A stretch of DNA of 64,000 bases from Desulfobacteraceae bacterium UBA2245 (GTDB lineage: Bacteria > Desulfobacterota > Desulfobacteria > Desulfobacterales > UBA2245), in assembly GCA_002347265.1 (NCBI GenBank), contig DDYB01000025.1, positions 1 through 64,000 on the forward strand, read 5' to 3'. Both the position numbers and the translations under genes were made by a program. Of the stretch, positions 51,410-60,906 are shown one piece after another (the stretch's first letter is position 1; each line of letters starts with the position of its first letter). The notes beneath the pieces were generated by a model. That model was not told the origin of the DNA, made no database searches, and saw only the letters and a list, made by a program, of their open reading frames with translations.

Positions 51410-54400
51410 ATGGCAACATCAGGAAATCAGATCATAATAGGCAAGGTCGTCGTTCTTTACGGAACGGTCAAGGCCGTAGCGCCGGACGGAACGGTTCGCG
51501 TACTCGGACCCAACAGCCTGGTTTACGCCGGTGAACGGATCATCACCGAGAGCGACGGCAGCGTATCGATCGTGCTGAACGATCCTTCGGCGGGACAGAT
51601 TGATCTTGGCCGGATGAGCGATGTGCTTCTGACCGAGGATGTTTACGCCGGGGCCGAGCCGGACGAGGTGACGGATGCGGTTGCCCAGGCGGAGCAGGTC
51701 GAGAAGGCCGTCGAGGCCGATGAAGATATCGAACTCGAGGCAACCGCTGCCGGCGGCGCCGCGGGTACCGGAACCCACGAGATCCCCATCTTCGATCTGG
51801 ATGCCAACGAGGTCACTCCCGGCAGCGGCGCGGAGACCACGGGATTTACCTATGGAACGGTGAATACTCTTGAGGGCATTGTCACGCCCGAGGAAGCGCT
51901 CCCCCCCGAGCCTCCACCACCGGTTATGCCGACGATTTCGATCAATGACGTTACGGTCAATGAATCGGACGGAACGATCACCTTCACGGTTACGAGGACC
52001 GGTCAGACGGATCAGGCTTCCTCTGTGGATTATTCGGTAGAGCCGAACACGGCGTTAATGCCCGGCGATTATACTGCTGGCATGAGCGAACTTTACGGCA
52101 CACTGAATTTTTCCGCCGGGGAGACGACTCAGACGATCACGCTGAACATCACCGGCGATGCGATATACGAACTGACCGAGACATTTTATGTCAACCTTAG
52201 CAATCCGGTTGGGGCGACCATCTCCGACAACCAGGGCATCGGCACAATTTTGGACAACGACACACCGGTCGTTGTCGTTGCGGGCATTGAGGCTGATGAT
52301 GTGACGGTGACGGAAGGAGAGGACGCGGTATTCAAGGTTTCCATCACCAATGCGGCGGATGGCAGCACGGTGACGCTGAAATTGGCGGATGGCACGGCGA
52401 TCGATGCGGACTACAACGAGTCATATTTCCAGTACAGCACGGACGGCGGTGCGACGTGGAGCGATGTGCGGGGTGCGATCAGTGTGGCTCCGGGTAACAG
52501 CACACTATTGGTAAAGACCGACACGGTCGATGATTCGATTGATGAGAACGACGAGACCTTCAGCCTGACTGCAACGCTAAACAGCCTGAGCAACACCTAC
52601 AGTGACAGCGCAACGGCGACGATCATAGACAACGACAATCCGCCGACGGTATCGCCGACGGTATCGATTTCTGACGGTACGCCCGATCCAGCCATTGAAG
52701 GTACAGACGGTGCAATCACCTTCACAGTGACACTGAGCCATGCCGCAGACCACACCTTGACGGTGAACTACAGCACGGTGGACGGCACGGCGGTGGCGGG
52801 TTCCGATTACATGGCCAAGTCCGGTACGCTGACCTTCGCGGCAGGCGAGACGAGCAAGACCCTGACCATTACGGTTCTGGACGATGAAATCTTTGAAAAT
52901 TTCGAGGCCTTTAGTGTCGTATTGAGCAATCCTTCCGCTGGTTTGACCATTTCTGATGGCCAGGGCATCGGCACGATTCTGGACGATGACGCACAGGTTT
53001 CCTTCTCGATCAACGACGTGACGGTCCATGAGGCGGACGGTACGATCACCTTCACGGTGACCAAGGCCGGCGCGACGGCTTTGGCGTCTTCCGTGGATTA
53101 TACGGTCAATCCGAACACGGCGGGTACGCCCGGGGATTACACGGCGGGCACGAGCGCGCTGGCCGGTACCCTGAACTTTGCGGCCGGAGTGACGACGCAG
53201 ACGATTACGCTGAACATCACGGATGACTATGTTTACGAGCCGACCGAGACCTTTTATGTCAACCTCAGTAATCCTGTCGCTGCGAACATTTCCGACGCAC
53301 AGGGTATCGGCACGATTCTGGACGACGACGCGAAGCCTGCTTTTTCGATCAACGACATGACGGTCAATGAGGCGGACGGTACGATCACCTTCACGGTGAC
53401 CAAGACCGGAGCGACGGCTTTGGCGTCTTCCGTGGATTACACGGTCAATCCGAACACGGCGGTTACGCCTGGGGATTATACGGCGGGCACGAGCGCGCTG
53501 ACCGGGATCCTGAACTTTGCGGCCGGAGTGACGACGCAGACGATCACGCTGAACATCACCGACGACATGGTTTACGAGCCGACCGAGACCTTTACCGTTG
53601 ACTTGAGCAATGCTGCGGAAGCCACGATCTCCGATGCACAGGGCATCGGCACGATTCTGGACAATGACGCGCAGCCTTCCTTCTCGATCAACGACATGAC
53701 GGTCAATGAGGCGGACGGTACGATCACCTTCACGGTGACCAAGACCGGAGCGACGGCTTTGGCGTCTTCCGTGGATTACACGGTCAATCCGAACACGGCG
53801 GTTACGCCTGGGGATTATACGGCGGGCACGAGCGCGCTGACCGGGATCCTGAACTTTGCGGCCGGAGTGACGACGCAGACGATCACGCTGAACATCACGG
53901 ATGACTATGTTTACGAGCCGACCGAGACCTTTACCGTCGACTTGAGCAATGCCGTGGAAGCCACGATCTCCGATGCACAGGGCGTTGGCACGATTCTGGA
54001 CGACGACGCACAGGTTTTCTTCTCGATTAACGACGTGACGGTTCACGAGGCGGACGGTACGATCACCTTCACGGTGACGAAGACCGGAGCGACGGCTTTG
54101 GCGTCCTCTGTGGAATACACGGTCAATCCGAACACGGCGGTTACGCCGGGGGATTACGCGGCTGGGACGAGCGCGCTGACCGGGACCCTGACCTTTGCGG
54201 CCGGAGTGACGACGCAGGCGATCACGCTGAACATCACGGATGACTATGTTTACGAGCCGACCGAGACCTTTACCGTCGACTTGAGCAATGCCGTGGAAGC
54301 CACGATCTCCGATGCACAGGGCGTTGGCACGATTCTGGACGACGACGCGAAGCCTGCTTTTTCGATTAACGACGTGACGGTTCACGAGGCGGACGGTACG

Positions 54401-56053
54401 ATCACCTTTACGGTGACGAAGACCGGAGCGACGGCTTTGGCGTCCTCTGTGGAATACACGGTCAATCCGAACACGGCGGTTACGCCGGGGGATTACGCGG
54501 CTGGGACGAGCGCGCTGACGGGGACCCTGACCTTTGCGGCCGGAGTGACGACGCAGGCGATCACGCTGAACATCACCGACGACATGGTTTACGAGCCGAC
54601 CGAGACCTTCTATGTCAACCTGAGCAACCCGGTTAACGCGACGATCTCCGATGCACAGGGCATCGGCACGATTCTGGACGACGACAGCCTGCCGATCGCC
54701 ACACCGGACAACGATGTGACGGTCTTTGAAAAAGCCCTTGATTTGAACCAGGATGGCGCTGACCTGGCTGCAGGTACGGTGAAAGGAACCGATCCGACCA
54801 GCACGGGCGAAACCGACAGCAGCAATACCCTGGTGGGATCGGTGAGCGGCGGCGCGGGCGGCTATACCTATAGTCTGGTCGGAAGCCCCAATGGAACCTA
54901 CGGTGTGATCCAGATTAACTCCGATGGTACTTATGTCTATACCTTGACCAAGCCGGTAACAACGACCCCGGCGGCAAATGATGGGGTGTCTACCGAAGTA
55001 AGGGAAAGTTTTACGTATCAGGTGATGGATTCCGCTGGCCAGACCGCGACAAGCACTATTTCGGTGAATATTGTCGACGACGTGCCGGTGGCAACGGACA
55101 GCGATGGCACTATCCTGAATACAGCCGGTGAAGTCCTGCCAGACGTTTTGTCCTATGACACGGGCGCAGACGGTCTCGGCGGCGTCACACTTTCCGCGCC
55201 GACGGCAACCTCGGAAGGTTCTCCGATCACGCTGAAATCCCAGGGCGCAACCGTGGTATGGGAAGCCAGTGATGCAAATGGAGATGGTGTGGATGAGCTG
55301 TACGGATATGTCGAAGATGGCACCAGCCCAGGCTACGATGCAGCGGATCGCCTGGTGATGGAACTGGCTCCGGATTCTCCTGATGCATACCCGGAGGATG
55401 GCACTTATTCGCTCACGCTTCATGATACCGTCGACCTGCCGGCGGATAGCACAACCATTTCTTTCACCGGCATTACTGCCGGCGGGCCTATCACGGAAAT
55501 TTCGGTTGCAGGACAGATGCTGATTTCTGCGGTCGTTCCCGGAACATACGTAAACGCCAGCGGATACATCGGTATCGGTAACAACGTCATGGATGCCGGC
55601 GAAATCGTAAGTTATGAGTTCGGAACGGTCAGCGAGAGCGGAGGGGATCTCTATATCGCCGATGCTGACAAAATTCTGGTCAATGACCTTAAATTAGAAT
55701 TGAAAGATACAGGAAGCGGAACCGACAGCTTCAACTGGACGGCGTACGGTGCAGACGGGACGACTGTGGTGGGCAGCGGCTCCATGACGGTCCCCGACGG
55801 TGCGACCGAGTCGGGTGTCATTCACGCTGCTCAGGATTTTTACAAGATCGTCATTACCATGACGGATGGCGCTTTCAAGGTCGGCGGCGTCACCTACACC
55901 GAAGAAGGGGATGCGCATGATGTCGATCTTCATTTCAACTACAGCGTTGCCGACGGAGACGGAGACGTCATAGACGGTGCATTCGATGTGACCGTTACCG
56001 AAGACATGATGAATTCGTTGTTGGGTGATCCTGATCCTGATGCAAACAGTTAA
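51410..56053 (+). CDS. lapA: LapA-like giant adhesin with retention module
   Basis: 1547 aa. Residues 1-110 form a LapA-type retention module (VVLYGTVKAVAPDGTVRVL). A TAAG site at 112-115 follows, where LapG cleaves in Pseudomonas adhesins. Then come one Calx-beta domain (about 174-282), an unrelated Ig-like domain (283-411) and another Calx-beta (414-529). Five 113-aa Calx-beta copies (532-1097) and a VCBS-like domain (1094-1226) come next, then a C-terminal region. No RTX nonapeptides and no classical Sec signal are seen. A GGAGG at 51401 precedes the ATG. It should be held in the outer membrane until LapG cuts it. Confidence 0.9.
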   Translation: MATSGNQIIIGKVVVLYGTVKAVAPDGTVRVLGPNSLVYAGERIITESDGSVSIVLNDPSAGQIDLGRMSDVLLTEDVYAGAEPDEVTDAVAQAEQVEKAVEADEDIELEATAAGGAAGTGTHEIPIFDLDANEVTPGSGAETTGFTYGTVNTLEGIVTPEEALPPEPPPPVMPTISINDVTVNESDGTITFTVTRTGQTDQASSVDYSVEPNTALMPGDYTAGMSELYGTLNFSAGETTQTITLNITGDAIYELTETFYVNLSNPVGATISDNQGIGTILDNDTPVVVVAGIEADDVTVTEGEDAVFKVSITNAADGSTVTLKLADGTAIDADYNESYFQYSTDGGATWSDVRGAISVAPGNSTLLVKTDTVDDSIDENDETFSLTATLNSLSNTYSDSATATIIDNDNPPTVSPTVSISDGTPDPAIEGTDGAITFTVTLSHAADHTLTVNYSTVDGTAVAGSDYMAKSGTLTFAAGETSKTLTITVLDDEIFENFEAFSVVLSNPSAGLTISDGQGIGTILDDDAQVSFSINDVTVHEADGTITFTVTKAGATALASSVDYTVNPNTAGTPGDYTAGTSALAGTLNFAAGVTTQTITLNITDDYVYEPTETFYVNLSNPVAANISDAQGIGTILDDDAKPAFSINDMTVNEADGTITFTVTKTGATALASSVDYTVNPNTAVTPGDYTAGTSALTGILNFAAGVTTQTITLNITDDMVYEPTETFTVDLSNAAEATISDAQGIGTILDNDAQPSFSINDMTVNEADGTITFTVTKTGATALASSVDYTVNPNTAVTPGDYTAGTSALTGILNFAAGVTTQTITLNITDDYVYEPTETFTVDLSNAVEATISDAQGVGTILDDDAQVFFSINDVTVHEADGTITFTVTKTGATALASSVEYTVNPNTAVTPGDYAAGTSALTGTLTFAAGVTTQAITLNITDDYVYEPTETFTVDLSNAVEATISDAQGVGTILDDDAKPAFSINDVTVHEADGTITFTVTKTGATALASSVEYTVNPNTAVTPGDYAAGTSALTGTLTFAAGVTTQAITLNITDDMVYEPTETFYVNLSNPVNATISDAQGIGTILDDDSLPIATPDNDVTVFEKALDLNQDGADLAAGTVKGTDPTSTGETDSSNTLVGSVSGGAGGYTYSLVGSPNGTYGVIQINSDGTYVYTLTKPVTTTPAANDGVSTEVRESFTYQVMDSAGQTATSTISVNIVDDVPVATDSDGTILNTAGEVLPDVLSYDTGADGLGGVTLSAPTATSEGSPITLKSQGATVVWEASDANGDGVDELYGYVEDGTSPGYDAADRLVMELAPDSPDAYPEDGTYSLTLHDTVDLPADSTTISFTGITAGGPITEISVAGQMLISAVVPGTYVNASGYIGIGNNVMDAGEIVSYEFGTVSESGGDLYIADADKILVNDLKLELKDTGSGTDSFNWTAYGADGTTVVGSGSMTVPDGATESGVIHAAQDFYKIVITMTDGAFKVGGVTYTEEGDAHDVDLHFNYSVADGDGDVIDGAFDVTVTEDMMNSLLGDPDPDANS
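53006..54700 (+). repeat. Five near-identical 339-bp tandem repeats in the adhesin gene
   Basis: The marker TCGATCAACGAC or TCGATTAACGAC recurs at 53006, 53345, 53684, 54023 and 54362, always 339 nt apart (113 codons). Copies differ mainly at their ends, where DYVYEPTETF alternates with DMVYEPTETF and FTVDLSN with FYVNLSN. This implies recent duplication or gene conversion, and a copy number that can vary. Confidence 0.93.
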
Positions 56054-56115
56054 AACATAACCTGAAAGTTGCGGCAGGCCCATGCCCGCCACAACTGGAT
56101 ATTTCCCAAAACCAG

Positions 56116-56157
56116 AGAGCGCGATGGACTGAAAATGGTCAACGCGCTCTTTCATTT
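56116..56157 (+). terminator. Candidate terminator after the adhesin gene
   Basis: An AGAGCGCG / CGCGCTCT stem (56116-56123 and 56143-56150) followed by TTTCATTT. The loop is long and the T tract weak. It also lies between the convergent adhesin and regulator genes. Confidence 0.5.
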
Positions 56158-56204
56158 GAATAACGAGGGTTATGTAAGTCGATTCAGCTTAAGTATAACC
56201 GGGC

Positions 56205-56822
56205 TCACCCCCGGTTAATCAGCAGTGCCAAGCCGAGGCGGTTGCCGGTTTTGGTCTTTTCATAGGCGGAGGTCAGGTGGGCTTTCACGGTCCGTTCGGT
56301 GATACCGAGATCGGCGGCGATTTCCAGATTGGTCCGGCCAACGGCGACCTGTTCGGCGACGATGCGCTCCATTCGGGTCAGGTTGGCCAGTTTTCGGGTT
56401 ACGGCCGGCGCTTCCTCCTTTGGCGCCCGTGCTGCTGCATCCAGGATCAGCCGGTGAATGAGCTGCTGGCCGAGCCAGACCCCCCCGTTGCTGATGATGC
56501 GCACCGCTTCCGCGAGACGCGCAGGCGAGATGTAGGTGTTTCCATATCCGGCGATTCCGGCTTTCAGGAAGGCGAGCCCCTCTTCCTCGTCCGGCCGATC
56601 GGAGAGCAAGAAAAAACGGCCTGCGGGGACCGTCTTGCGAAGCTCCGCAAATGCGGGGAGATCCACGAGTGAGCGGTGCAGGACGATCATGTCAAACGCC
56701 TTTGCCGTACATCGGCGCTTCACCTCCGCCAATGTTGCCGCCTGCTCCATCGGGTGAGGGGAAAGCAGATCGCTCCATCTCTTGATCACCGCCGGATTCG
56801 CACTGCTCAGCAGAATCGCCAT
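56205..56822 (-). CDS. LuxR-type response regulator lacking the phospho-acceptor aspartate
   Basis: 205 aa. The C-terminal part (about 140-205) is a LuxR/NarL helix-turn-helix (LTRMERIVAEQVAVGRTNLEIAADLGIT, TVKAHL). The N-terminal part has the receiver fold, but the phospho-acceptor position reads VLHRSLVDLP, with histidine in place of aspartate. The N-terminal acidic pair is also missing (ILLSSANP). It is therefore likely phosphorylation-independent. It is the last gene of the exporter operon, 4 nt after the adaptor gene, and converges on the adhesin gene. Confidence 0.85.
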   Translation of the reverse strand: MAILLSSANPAVIKRWSDLLSPHPMEQAATLAEVKRRCTAKAFDMIVLHRSLVDLPAFAELRKTVPAGRFFLLSDRPDEEEGLAFLKAGIAGYGNTYISPARLAEAVRIISNGGVWLGQQLIHRLILDAAARAPKEEAPAVTRKLANLTRMERIVAEQVAVGRTNLEIAADLGITERTVKAHLTSAYEKTKTGNRLGLALLINRG

Positions 56823-56826
56823 ACGA

Positions 56827-58212
56827 TTATCTCTCTCTCAATGCCATGTGCTTGGCCCTCAGGACCGGTTTTAAAAGATACGTCAGAATCGTTTTCTTGC
56901 CGGTGAGAATGTCCGCCGTCGCAACCATTCCGGGAATGATCGGCAGGGGGTTGTCCTCGGGCCCGAGATAGTTCCGGTCGGTCCGCAACTGGACGACATA
57001 ATAGCTGTTTCCCTTGTCGTCCGTGAGGCTGTCCGCGCCGATGCGTTCGAGCTTGGCGTCAAGGCCTCCGTAAATCGTATAGTCGTAGGCGGTGATCTTG
57101 ATCTTGGCCTCCTGCTCCGGCCTCAGAAAAGCGATATCGGAGGGTTTGATTCTCGCCTCGATCAGAAGCGTTCCATCCGACGGAACGATCTCGATGAGGT
57201 TCATGCCGGGCTGGACGACCCCGCCCACGGTATTGATCAGCAGGCGGTTGACCGTGCCGTTGACGGGAGAGCGCACATGCGTCCGGTCGAGCCGGTCCTT
57301 GAGGGCGATGGAGGTGGCGGCGCCTTCACCGAGCTGAGATGAGACCTCGTTCAATTCCGCCTTTGCCTTGTTCAGGAAGTTCAACCTGAGCTCCTTCAGC
57401 GCCACCTGGCTTTCTCCGATCTTGGAACGGACCCGGGGAATGGCCTGCCGCGTCGTTTCGATCTCTCCGAGCATCTCACCCGCCTTGCGTTCGGTCTGAA
57501 GGACTTCCATCTCCGCAATGGCGCCTTTTGCCACAAGCGGCCTCAGCAGAGCGAGCTCTTTCTGAAAAAGATTATAGGTCTTATTGAGCTCCGCGAGTCG
57601 GACGTCGAGCTCCTTCAATTCATTGACGCGCTGATTGATCTGTTCCTGCTTGATTTCGATGCCGGAACGGAGCTCGTTCTGCCGGGAGAGATAGAGCTGC
57701 TGCTCGTGCAGGCCTATCTCGGGCGCTTCCTTCATGACTTCCTCGGGAAGACGGAAGGACGTGCCGCTTGTTTCGGCCTGCAGGCGCGCCGCCTTGGCCT
57801 TGTTGGCGAGATACTTGGCCCGGTTCTCCTGAAAGGACGATGCAAACCGGGTGTCATCGATGCGCAGCAGCAGCTGGTCTTTTTGAACGGTGTCGCCCAC
57901 CTTGACGAGGATCTCCGCGAGAATACCACCCTCCAGATTCTGAATGACCTGAATCTGTCCGGCGGGAATCACCTTGCCTGCTCCGCGTGTAACTTCCTCG
58001 ATTTCCGAAACCGAGGCCCAGTAGAGGCCAGCGATGAACAGGACCAGGACCGTCCAGATGATCGCCCTGCCTCCCCGGGGGGACTGGGCAAGGATAGAGG
58101 TCCGGATATCCGTGGCGAAGTCGACGTCTTCGGCCTTTATGCGATAAAACAACTCCTTGGGCTTCGATTCGATCTTCGACGGCGCCGGATTATTTTCGGT
58201 TGTTTCTGTCAC
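56827..58212 (-). CDS. lapC: HlyD-family type I secretion adaptor
   Basis: 461 aa. A single N-terminal membrane helix (IIWTVLVLFIAGLYWASVSE) follows a 50-residue cytoplasmic tail. Then come a lipoyl domain (GAGKVIPAGQIQVIQNLEGG), a long coiled coil (about 130-290) and a second lipoyl half (THVRSPVNGTVNRLL, ending PGMVATADILTGKKTILTYL). It bridges the ABC exporter to the outer-membrane tunnel. It lies 15 nt downstream of the exporter gene. Confidence 0.93.
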   Translation of the reverse strand: MTETTENNPAPSKIESKPKELFYRIKAEDVDFATDIRTSILAQSPRGGRAIIWTVLVLFIAGLYWASVSEIEEVTRGAGKVIPAGQIQVIQNLEGGILAEILVKVGDTVQKDQLLLRIDDTRFASSFQENRAKYLANKAKAARLQAETSGTSFRLPEEVMKEAPEIGLHEQQLYLSRQNELRSGIEIKQEQINQRVNELKELDVRLAELNKTYNLFQKELALLRPLVAKGAIAEMEVLQTERKAGEMLGEIETTRQAIPRVRSKIGESQVALKELRLNFLNKAKAELNEVSSQLGEGAATSIALKDRLDRTHVRSPVNGTVNRLLINTVGGVVQPGMNLIEIVPSDGTLLIEARIKPSDIAFLRPEQEAKIKITAYDYTIYGGLDAKLERIGADSLTDDKGNSYYVVQLRTDRNYLGPEDNPLPIIPGMVATADILTGKKTILTYLLKPVLRAKHMALRER

Positions 58213-58227
58213 AGAGTTTTCTCCTGC

Positions 58228-60408
58228 TTACATTTTGAGCTGGCCTCTCCGCATCGCCTCGAGGACGGAGGTCTTGGGTCCGTCCGCCACGATGGTCCCG
58301 TTGTCGATGACGACAAGGCGATCCACCATCTCCAGCAAAGAGGCCCGGTGCGTGATCAGGATCAGGGTCTTGTCCCGGATCACTTCCGCCAGTTTCTTTC
58401 TGAGCCGGACCTCGGTCCGGTTGTCCATGTTGCTTGTCGGTTCGTCCAGCACCAGTACAGGCGGATCGAGCAGCATCGCCCGTGCAATGACGATGCACTG
58501 CCGCTGCCCTCCGGAGAGCCCCCGGCCCAGTTCCCCGATCTCCATATCATACCCGAGAGAATGCTTTTTGACGAATTCATCGACGCCGGCCATATCCGAC
58601 GCGCGCAGAATGGTCATGTCGTCCACGTCATGGGTGCCCATGGTGATATTGTTGCGGACGGTGCCCCGGAAAAGCTGAATGTCCTGGGGAACATACCCGA
58701 TGAACCGGCGCAGCTCCGTGGGATCGATCTGGCGGATGTCCGTTCCGTCCATCGTGACCATGCCGCTCTGGGGTTCGTAGAGGCCCAGCATGAGTTTGCC
58801 CAGCGTGGTCTTTCCCGAGCCGATGGGGCCGATGATGCCGACCTTTTCTCCGGCGCGGATCTCCAGCGTGATATTGTTGAGAACCTTGGCGGCCTGGCCG
58901 GGGTAGGAAAAGGTCAGGTTTTTGATCCCGATCGCGCCGTCGAAACGGGCCCGGTGCAGGAAGGTCTTGCCCGCGGGTCTCTCCACGGGAAGATCCATGA
59001 TGTCGTTGAGCGTTTTGAGGGCCTCCCTGGCCCGCTGATAGCGCGTGGCGAGGCTCACCATTTGTCCCATGGGCGCCAGCACCTGTCGGGAAAGGATAAC
59101 CAGGGCGATCAGGCCGCCCTGTGTGAGGTCGCCTTCCGCGATCTTGTAGACGCCGCCGATAACCACGCCCACCACAACAACGCTCTGCCAGAAGAACGAG
59201 GCGTCATTGACCGAACTGGCCAGAATCCTCGAACGGGAGCTCCACTGCGCGATATAGCTGACCGCCTCCTCCCACGCCCGCTGAATCTGGCTTTCGGCGC
59301 CCAGCATCTTGATCGTTTCGAGGCCCGAAAGTCCCTCCACGAGGATGGCGTTTTTCTGGGAGGATGCCTGGAAGGTTTTCCCGACGGCTCCCTGCAGGGG
59401 CCTCTGAATAGCCCAGACGTGGATTGCCAGAATCGCCAGCACGATCAGAAAGAGCAGGACGATGTTCCCCCCGAGATACCAGACCACGAACAATCCCATC
59501 AGCATGAAGGGCAGATCGATCACGGACGTGATGGAAAAGGAGGTGACGAAATCCCGGATGCTTTCAAACTCCTGAAGATTCCGGGTAAAAGATCCGATGG
59601 ACTTGGGCCGGACTTCCATTTTAAGATCCAGGACCTTCTGCAGCAGCATGGCGGAGATTCTGAGGTTGGCCTTGTTGCCCGCTTCATCGATGAAATAACT
59701 CCGCAGGGCGCGCATCAGCACGGCAAAGAAATAGATTACCGTGATTCCGATGGCCAGCACCCATAATGTCTCCACCGCGTTGTTGGGAATGACGCGGTCA
59801 TAGACGATCAGTACGAAGAACGGGCTTGCCAGACCGAACACATTGATCAGAAAGGAGGCCACCAGTACATCCCGGTATATGCGCCAGGATTTGAAAACCG
59901 TTCCCCAGAACCAGTTTTTACCGGAGCCTAGACTCAGATCGTCCAGCGATTTTTTTTCGAGCCGGTATTTCGGGCGGACGAAGATCGTGTAGCCGGTATA
60001 GAGCTCCGACAGTTCGGCCCTGGTGACGATCTTTTCCCCCATGCCCGTTTCCGGCATCAGGATCTTGAAATTTTCATCCGCGGCGTCTTTGCCGACCAGA
60101 ACGCAGGCCTGCCGCTCCTGGAGCAGCAACACCGCCGGAAGCTGCAGAAGGGAAATCTTGTCCAGGGGTTTTTTTACAACCCGGGATGAGAGATCGGCCC
60201 GGTCCGCCGCCCTTGAAAACAGCTCCACGGTGAGGCGGTTCTTCACGAGGGGCAGTCCGGAAATCAGGCCCGTTCGGGCCGCTGAACGGCCGTGCAGTTT
60301 CGTGATCTGGACCAGGCAATCCAGAAGCGGGTCGTCATGTGCGTCCATATCCCCTCCGAGCTTCCAGTCTTCCGGGGGGGCTTGATCCTTGTTTTCAGGA
60401 CTATTCAT
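58228..60408 (-). CDS. lapB: Type I secretion ABC exporter with C39-like domain
   Basis: 726 aa. Residues 1-150 form a C39-like domain without a recognisable catalytic cysteine motif, which binds substrates instead of cutting them. A six-helix membrane domain follows. The ATPase domain has Walker A GPIGSGKTTLGK, the signature LSGGQRQ and Walker B VLVLDEPTSNMD. It exports the adhesin through HlyD and an outer-membrane protein. The matching TolC/LapE gene is not seen here. It is the first gene of the exporter operon. Confidence 0.93.
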   Translation of the reverse strand: MNSPENKDQAPPEDWKLGGDMDAHDDPLLDCLVQITKLHGRSAARTGLISGLPLVKNRLTVELFSRAADRADLSSRVVKKPLDKISLLQLPAVLLLQERQACVLVGKDAADENFKILMPETGMGEKIVTRAELSELYTGYTIFVRPKYRLEKKSLDDLSLGSGKNWFWGTVFKSWRIYRDVLVASFLINVFGLASPFFVLIVYDRVIPNNAVETLWVLAIGITVIYFFAVLMRALRSYFIDEAGNKANLRISAMLLQKVLDLKMEVRPKSIGSFTRNLQEFESIRDFVTSFSITSVIDLPFMLMGLFVVWYLGGNIVLLFLIVLAILAIHVWAIQRPLQGAVGKTFQASSQKNAILVEGLSGLETIKMLGAESQIQRAWEEAVSYIAQWSSRSRILASSVNDASFFWQSVVVVGVVIGGVYKIAEGDLTQGGLIALVILSRQVLAPMGQMVSLATRYQRAREALKTLNDIMDLPVERPAGKTFLHRARFDGAIGIKNLTFSYPGQAAKVLNNITLEIRAGEKVGIIGPIGSGKTTLGKLMLGLYEPQSGMVTMDGTDIRQIDPTELRRFIGYVPQDIQLFRGTVRNNITMGTHDVDDMTILRASDMAGVDEFVKKHSLGYDMEIGELGRGLSGGQRQCIVIARAMLLDPPVLVLDEPTSNMDNRTEVRLRKKLAEVIRDKTLILITHRASLLEMVDRLVVIDNGTIVADGPKTSVLEAMRRGQLKM

Positions 60409-60561
60409 TTTTTACCATCCAGGGCGTACCATCGTTTACAGCGCAGGGAATCCAAATCTTTTATCTTTCAATGAATTTTTTTACTATATATTTTTTTAAA
60501 AACTAATGCTATTTTTTGCACAAAAGAAATGCATTCCGACAAATCATCAGGGGGCAATTCC

Positions 60562-60891
60562 ATGTTGTACGTAGAGCGGGACAAAGAAGGCAACATCATT
60601 GCAATGCACAGCTCTCCCGGGCAGAACGCCGGTGAAGAAAAACCCGTTATGGATGAGGAAATCCTGGATTTTTTGAATAAAACCGTCAGCGCCGATTCCC
60701 GGAAGCTGCTGCTGTCCCTCTCGGACATGGGGATCATCCGTCTGGTGGAAGACCTGATCGACCTCCTGATTCGAAAAAACGTCATTTGTTATACGGAACT
60801 TCCGGAGCAGGCCCAGGAGAAAATCCGAAAACGCAAGCGGCTGAGAGAGACGATCACGCCCCAGACTTTGACGGTCGAAGATATCCTGTAA
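60562..60891 (+). CDS. Small conserved protein, tryptophan-synthase-beta-like family name only
   Basis: 109 aa from the ATG at 60562 after AGGGGG. The N-terminus (MLYVERDKEGNIIAMHSSP) and the helical end (VEDLIDLLIRKNVICYTELP) match a proteobacterial family misnamed tryptophan synthase beta-like. It has no relation to TrpB catalysis and no known role. It is on the opposite strand between the exporter operon and lapD. Confidence 0.7.
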   Translation: MLYVERDKEGNIIAMHSSPGQNAGEEKPVMDEEILDFLNKTVSADSRKLLLSLSDMGIIRLVEDLIDLLIRKNVICYTELPEQAQEKIRKRKRLRETITPQTLTVEDIL

Positions 60892-60906
60892 GTTCGTACG
60901 CATCGA

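Noticed and set aside
53006..54700. CRISPR-like array
   Set aside because: The repeats are 339 nt, in frame, and encode protein domains. There are no short spacers or cas genes.
52577..55423. 948-aa minus-strand ORF antisense to the adhesin
   Set aside because: It mirrors the repeat array in the other strand, is built of repeated arginine-rich text, has no ribosome-binding site, and the plus-strand adhesin is clearly real. Repeat composition explains the open frame.
57706..59766. 686-aa plus-strand ORF across the exporter and adaptor genes
   Set aside because: It is antisense to two recognisable secretion genes, has unusual His/Arg/Asp-rich composition, and no known domain.
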